Below the pieces are notes generated by a model. That model did no database searches, was not told where the DNA came from, and was given only the letters and a program-made list of their open reading frames with translations. The translations under genes were made by a program, and so were the position numbers. Below are positions 14,873-16,668 of a stretch of 16,668 nt of DNA, piece by piece. The stretch's first letter is position 1, and the number at the start of each line of letters is the position of its first letter. The stretch lies in assembly GCA_964532175.1 (NCBI GenBank), contig CAZHGP010000029.1:1-16668 (forward strand), given 5' to 3'. This DNA comes from JAVZCJ01 sp964532175 (GTDB lineage Archaea > Thermoproteota > Nitrososphaeria_A > Caldarchaeales > JAVZCJ01).

Positions 14873-15114
14873 AGAAAATCACCTGAGTAATGTAAAATTT
14901 TTAAGAAAAATAATATTTTGAAAAAATATTCTAATAAAGAAATAGTATATGAGAAAAATATTTTAATATTAACATTTCTTATAATTATTCTAAAAATTCT
15001 AAAATAATTACTAGAAAGAGACAGAAATTCTATTAATTTTGAAAAAAACTTTTTAAATATTTCAGGGGCATAATCGTGTTTTTTCACGATTAAATGTATC
15101 CCCAATTTAATCAT
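14869..15114 (-). CDS. Small unknown protein, first gene of the polyamine operon
   Basis: An 81-residue ORF with a strong ribosome binding site (AGGTGA, 15126-15121, six bases before ATG) and an ATGA overlap with the SpeD-like gene, which supports real translation. I do not recognise the family. The first 20 residues (LGIHLIVKKHDYAPEIF) faintly resemble the N-terminal strand of SpeD proteins (LGxHLIV...PE). The remainder is rich in Ile, Phe and Leu and may include a membrane-prone segment near residues 52-75. It may be a SpeD remnant, a small regulatory or coupling protein, or a leader peptide that governs translation of the next gene. A stable hairpin overlaps codons 4-17. It lacks the SpeD serine and cysteine motifs, so it cannot be a decarboxylase on its own. 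Confidence 0.5.
   Translation of the reverse strand: MIKLGIHLIVKKHDYAPEIFKKFFSKLIEFLSLSSNYFRIFRIIIRNVNIKIFFSYTISLLEYFFKILFFLKILHYSGDFL
15065..15103 (-). promoter_or_regulatory. Bulged hairpin at the start of the polyamine operon message
   Basis: A perfect 8-bp inverted repeat, TAATCGTG (15071-15078) and CACGATTA (15085-15092), flanks a six-base homopolymer loop. Outside it, CAT pairs with ATG and GGGG (15065-15068) pairs with CCCC (15100-15103), with small bulges on one side, giving about 14 pairs. In the transcript the loop is AAAAAA. It begins about nine bases after the small ORF's start codon, inside the ribosome footprint, and could slow initiation. It is among the most GC-rich paired stretches in the window. 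Whether it binds a ligand is unknown. Confidence 0.45.
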
Positions 15115-15339
15115 TTTTAATCACCTACTTTTTATTAAATTATGCTACTTCCTTGATTCTCAACCTCCTTGTTATCTTTTTTAGCGTATTTTTCTTAGAA
15201 AATCAAAAATTTAAGCTTTTAATTAGAAATTTGTTTATTTTGCCTATTTTTAAATATAAAAGTCAAGAAAAACAATTATAATCATTAAATTCTTTAAAAA
15301 ATAATTATTTTAAACTTAATTAATTAAAAATTTCTTCCT
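15115..15339. other. Intergenic spacer between MFS gene and polyamine operon
   Basis: This 225-base stretch holds no gene I can support. Reading leftward it contains weak T-rich tracts after the MFS stop, a TATA-like motif near 15251-15261, and a leader of about 115 bases. That leader includes a strong Shine-Dalgarno-like AAGGAGGTTG (15170-15161) with no start codon at a usable distance. No tRNA, C/D-box sRNA or strong repeat was seen in it. Confidence 0.5.
15251..15261 (-). promoter_or_regulatory. TATA-like box for the polyamine operon
   Basis: On the reverse strand TTTTATATTTA (15261-15251) is the best box A match upstream of the small ORF. It predicts a transcription start near 15230 and a leader of roughly 115 bases, long for Archaea, which often points to regulation within the leader. 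Confidence 0.4.
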
Positions 15340-16656
15340 TTATTCTGAAATTTCTTCTAAAACTCTTCCTTTTGTCTCAACTCCTAAAAATATAACACTT
15401 AAAGAAGCTATTATATGTGCTAAGGTAAATATAGTGAATGGAAATAATACTCTACCAATAGAATATAAAAATCCTGTTAAAGTAGGAGCTAAAATTCCTG
15501 CAAGCCTTCCAATACTTGCTGCAATTCCAGAACCTGTACCTCTTATCCTAGTTGGATATAATTCAGGAGTATAAGTATATAACCCTGCCCAAGCTCCTAA
15601 ATTAAAGAATGAAATAACACAACTCCATAAAAGTATAGTATTTATATCTTTTGCTATACTTAATAGTAAACATCCAATTCCAGCTAAACCAAGATATATA
15701 GCTAAAACTTTTTTTCTTCCAATAATATCTAAAAGAAAAGTTGCACTAAAGTATCCTGGAACTTGCATTAAAGTAACTATTAATGTCCAATAAAGTGATT
15801 TAACTATTTCAAAACCAAATTCTTTAACATATATTGTTGGAAGCCATAAAAATATTCCATGGTAAGTATATACTAGCACAGCCCAAAGTATCCATAATAA
15901 AATAGTTCTATTTCTATATTTTGAAGAAAATATTTCTTTAAAAGAAACATTTTTATGAATTTCTTTTGATTTATGAAGTATTCCTTCATTTATTTCTTTA
16001 GATATCAATTTGTGTTTTTTAAGAATTTTTAAAATTTCTTCATGCTTATTCTTTAATTCTAAATATCTTAATGATTCAGGAAGAAATAGTATAATTAATA
16101 CTATTAAAAAGATTGGAATAAAAGCAATTAGAAAAGTTAAACGCCAACCATATAATGGAATTAATAAAAATGGAAAACTTATTGCTAATAAAGCTCCAAA
16201 AACCCATGATGTTTCAACAAATCCTACAAATCTTCCTCTATATTTTGCTGGAACATATTCAGATATATATACTCCCGGCTGTGGTAAAGTACCTCCTAAT
16301 CCTATTCCAGCTAAAAATCTTAAAATAGACATTGATAAAACATCTTTAGAAATTGAACATAATCCAGTAAAGATACTCATAATTAAAATTGTAAATATAA
16401 GTGCTTTTTTCCTACCTATAATATCTGCTAAAAAACCACATGAAAGTGCTCCTATGAACATTCCAATATATCCACTACTTAATAAAAAGCCAGCTGTTAC
16501 AGGATCTAAAGACCATTCTTTAACTATTGCTGGAAGAGTGGCACTAATTAACATGGTATTCATTGCAGTAAATCCATAAATTAAACATCCTAAAGATAAT
16601 AAAATATAATGAAAATTTGAAAGAGGGATTTTTTCTAAATATCCTACTACTCTCAT
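15340..16656 (-). CDS. MFS transporter, sugar/aromatic-acid porter type
   Basis: A 438-residue, probably 12-helix membrane transporter of the major facilitator superfamily. Motif A appears twice, as expected for the two six-helix halves: GFLADIIGRKK (74-84) and DIIGRKK (310-316). Other typical blocks are FLAGIGLGGTLPQ (114-125), EYVPAKYRGRFVGF, FLPESLRYLELK (191-202) leading into a charged cytoplasmic loop of about 50 residues, PELYPTRIRGTGSG (364-377), and the C-terminal ETKGRVLEE. These fit the sugar-porter and AAHS/SV2-like families. The substrate cannot be told from the sequence. ATG 16656 is preceded by AAAGGAT, and the gene is complete. It is on the same strand as the polyamine operon, but 225 bases and a probable promoter separate them, so a polyamine role is only a possibility. 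Confidence 0.9.
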   Translation of the reverse strand: MRVVGYLEKIPLSNFHYILLSLGCLIYGFTAMNTMLISATLPAIVKEWSLDPVTAGFLLSSGYIGMFIGALSCGFLADIIGRKKALIFTILIMSIFTGLCSISKDVLSMSILRFLAGIGLGGTLPQPGVYISEYVPAKYRGRFVGFVETSWVFGALLAISFPFLLIPLYGWRLTFLIAFIPIFLIVLIILFLPESLRYLELKNKHEEILKILKKHKLISKEINEGILHKSKEIHKNVSFKEIFSSKYRNRTILLWILWAVLVYTYHGIFLWLPTIYVKEFGFEIVKSLYWTLIVTLMQVPGYFSATFLLDIIGRKKVLAIYLGLAGIGCLLLSIAKDINTILLWSCVISFFNLGAWAGLYTYTPELYPTRIRGTGSGIAASIGRLAGILAPTLTGFLYSIGRVLFPFTIFTLAHIIASLSVIFLGVETKGRVLEEISE

Positions 16657-16668
16657 ATCCTTTATGCT

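Noticed and set aside
15115..15339. Possible C/D-box sRNA, tRNA or CRISPR repeat in the largest gap
   Set aside because: No C-box/D-box pairing, no cloverleaf arms and no regularly spaced repeats were found on reading both strands.
16010..16579. 189-codon open frame on the forward strand
   Set aside because: It lies wholly within the well-supported leftward MFS gene and has no family motif; it is an antisense shadow of that gene.

Overview
The window is a piece of an AT-rich archaeal chromosome. Signs of Archaea are TATA-box-like motifs (YTTATATA type) about 30 bases before likely transcription starts, GGTGA-type ribosome binding sites, an archaeal-type AbrB regulator, an archaeo-eukaryotic primase (AEP) superfamily protein, an archaeal-type HGPRTase domain, and SpeD/SpeE polyamine genes of archaeal type. 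The gene content fits a member of the TACK/Thermoproteota side, possibly thermophilic, but the exact lineage cannot be read from the sequence alone.

Layout. (1) 100-2406: a leftward DUF72 protein with a C-terminal SWIM-like zinc motif, divergent from a rightward MBL-fold beta-CASP nuclease. (2) 2400-2810: a leftward AbrB-ACT regulator whose short divergent promoter region (2811-2912) faces the histidine operon. (3) 2913-11151: a tightly packed nine-gene histidine operon, hisG-hisD-hisC-HAD-hisB-hisH-hisA-hisF-hisI::hpt, with junctions between -8 and +6 bases. It covers the pathway except hisE. A HAD phosphatase with a very large cap is a good candidate for the otherwise missing histidinol-phosphate phosphatase, and the last gene fuses HisI to an HGPRTase-like phosphoribosyltransferase. 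(4) 11217-12605: a divergent AEP (primase small-subunit-like) protein, convergent with the next block. (5) 15114-12611, leftward: a three-gene polyamine operon made of an 81-residue unknown ORF, a 441-residue fusion of a SpeD-like domain with a degenerate LAGLIDADG domain and a winged helix, and SpeE. (6) 16656-15340, leftward: a complete MFS transporter.

How they may work together. The ACT-containing AbrB protein sits back to back with hisG, next to a one-helical-turn direct repeat and a 10-bp palindrome, so it may sense a small molecule and control the histidine operon. The HisI-HGPRTase fusion would tie histidine synthesis to purine/PRPP metabolism, since HisF releases AICAR. The most unusual object is the SpeD-like/LAGLIDADG/winged-helix protein coupled to speE. 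It keeps the self-cleaving serine and the catalytic cysteine of AdoMet decarboxylase but has Asn at the conserved His position, and its LAGLIDADG motifs have lost the catalytic acids. That resembles a WhiA-like DNA-binding regulator joined to a polyamine enzyme or sensor domain. Just upstream of it, a 14-bp bulged hairpin overlaps the first codons of the small ORF.
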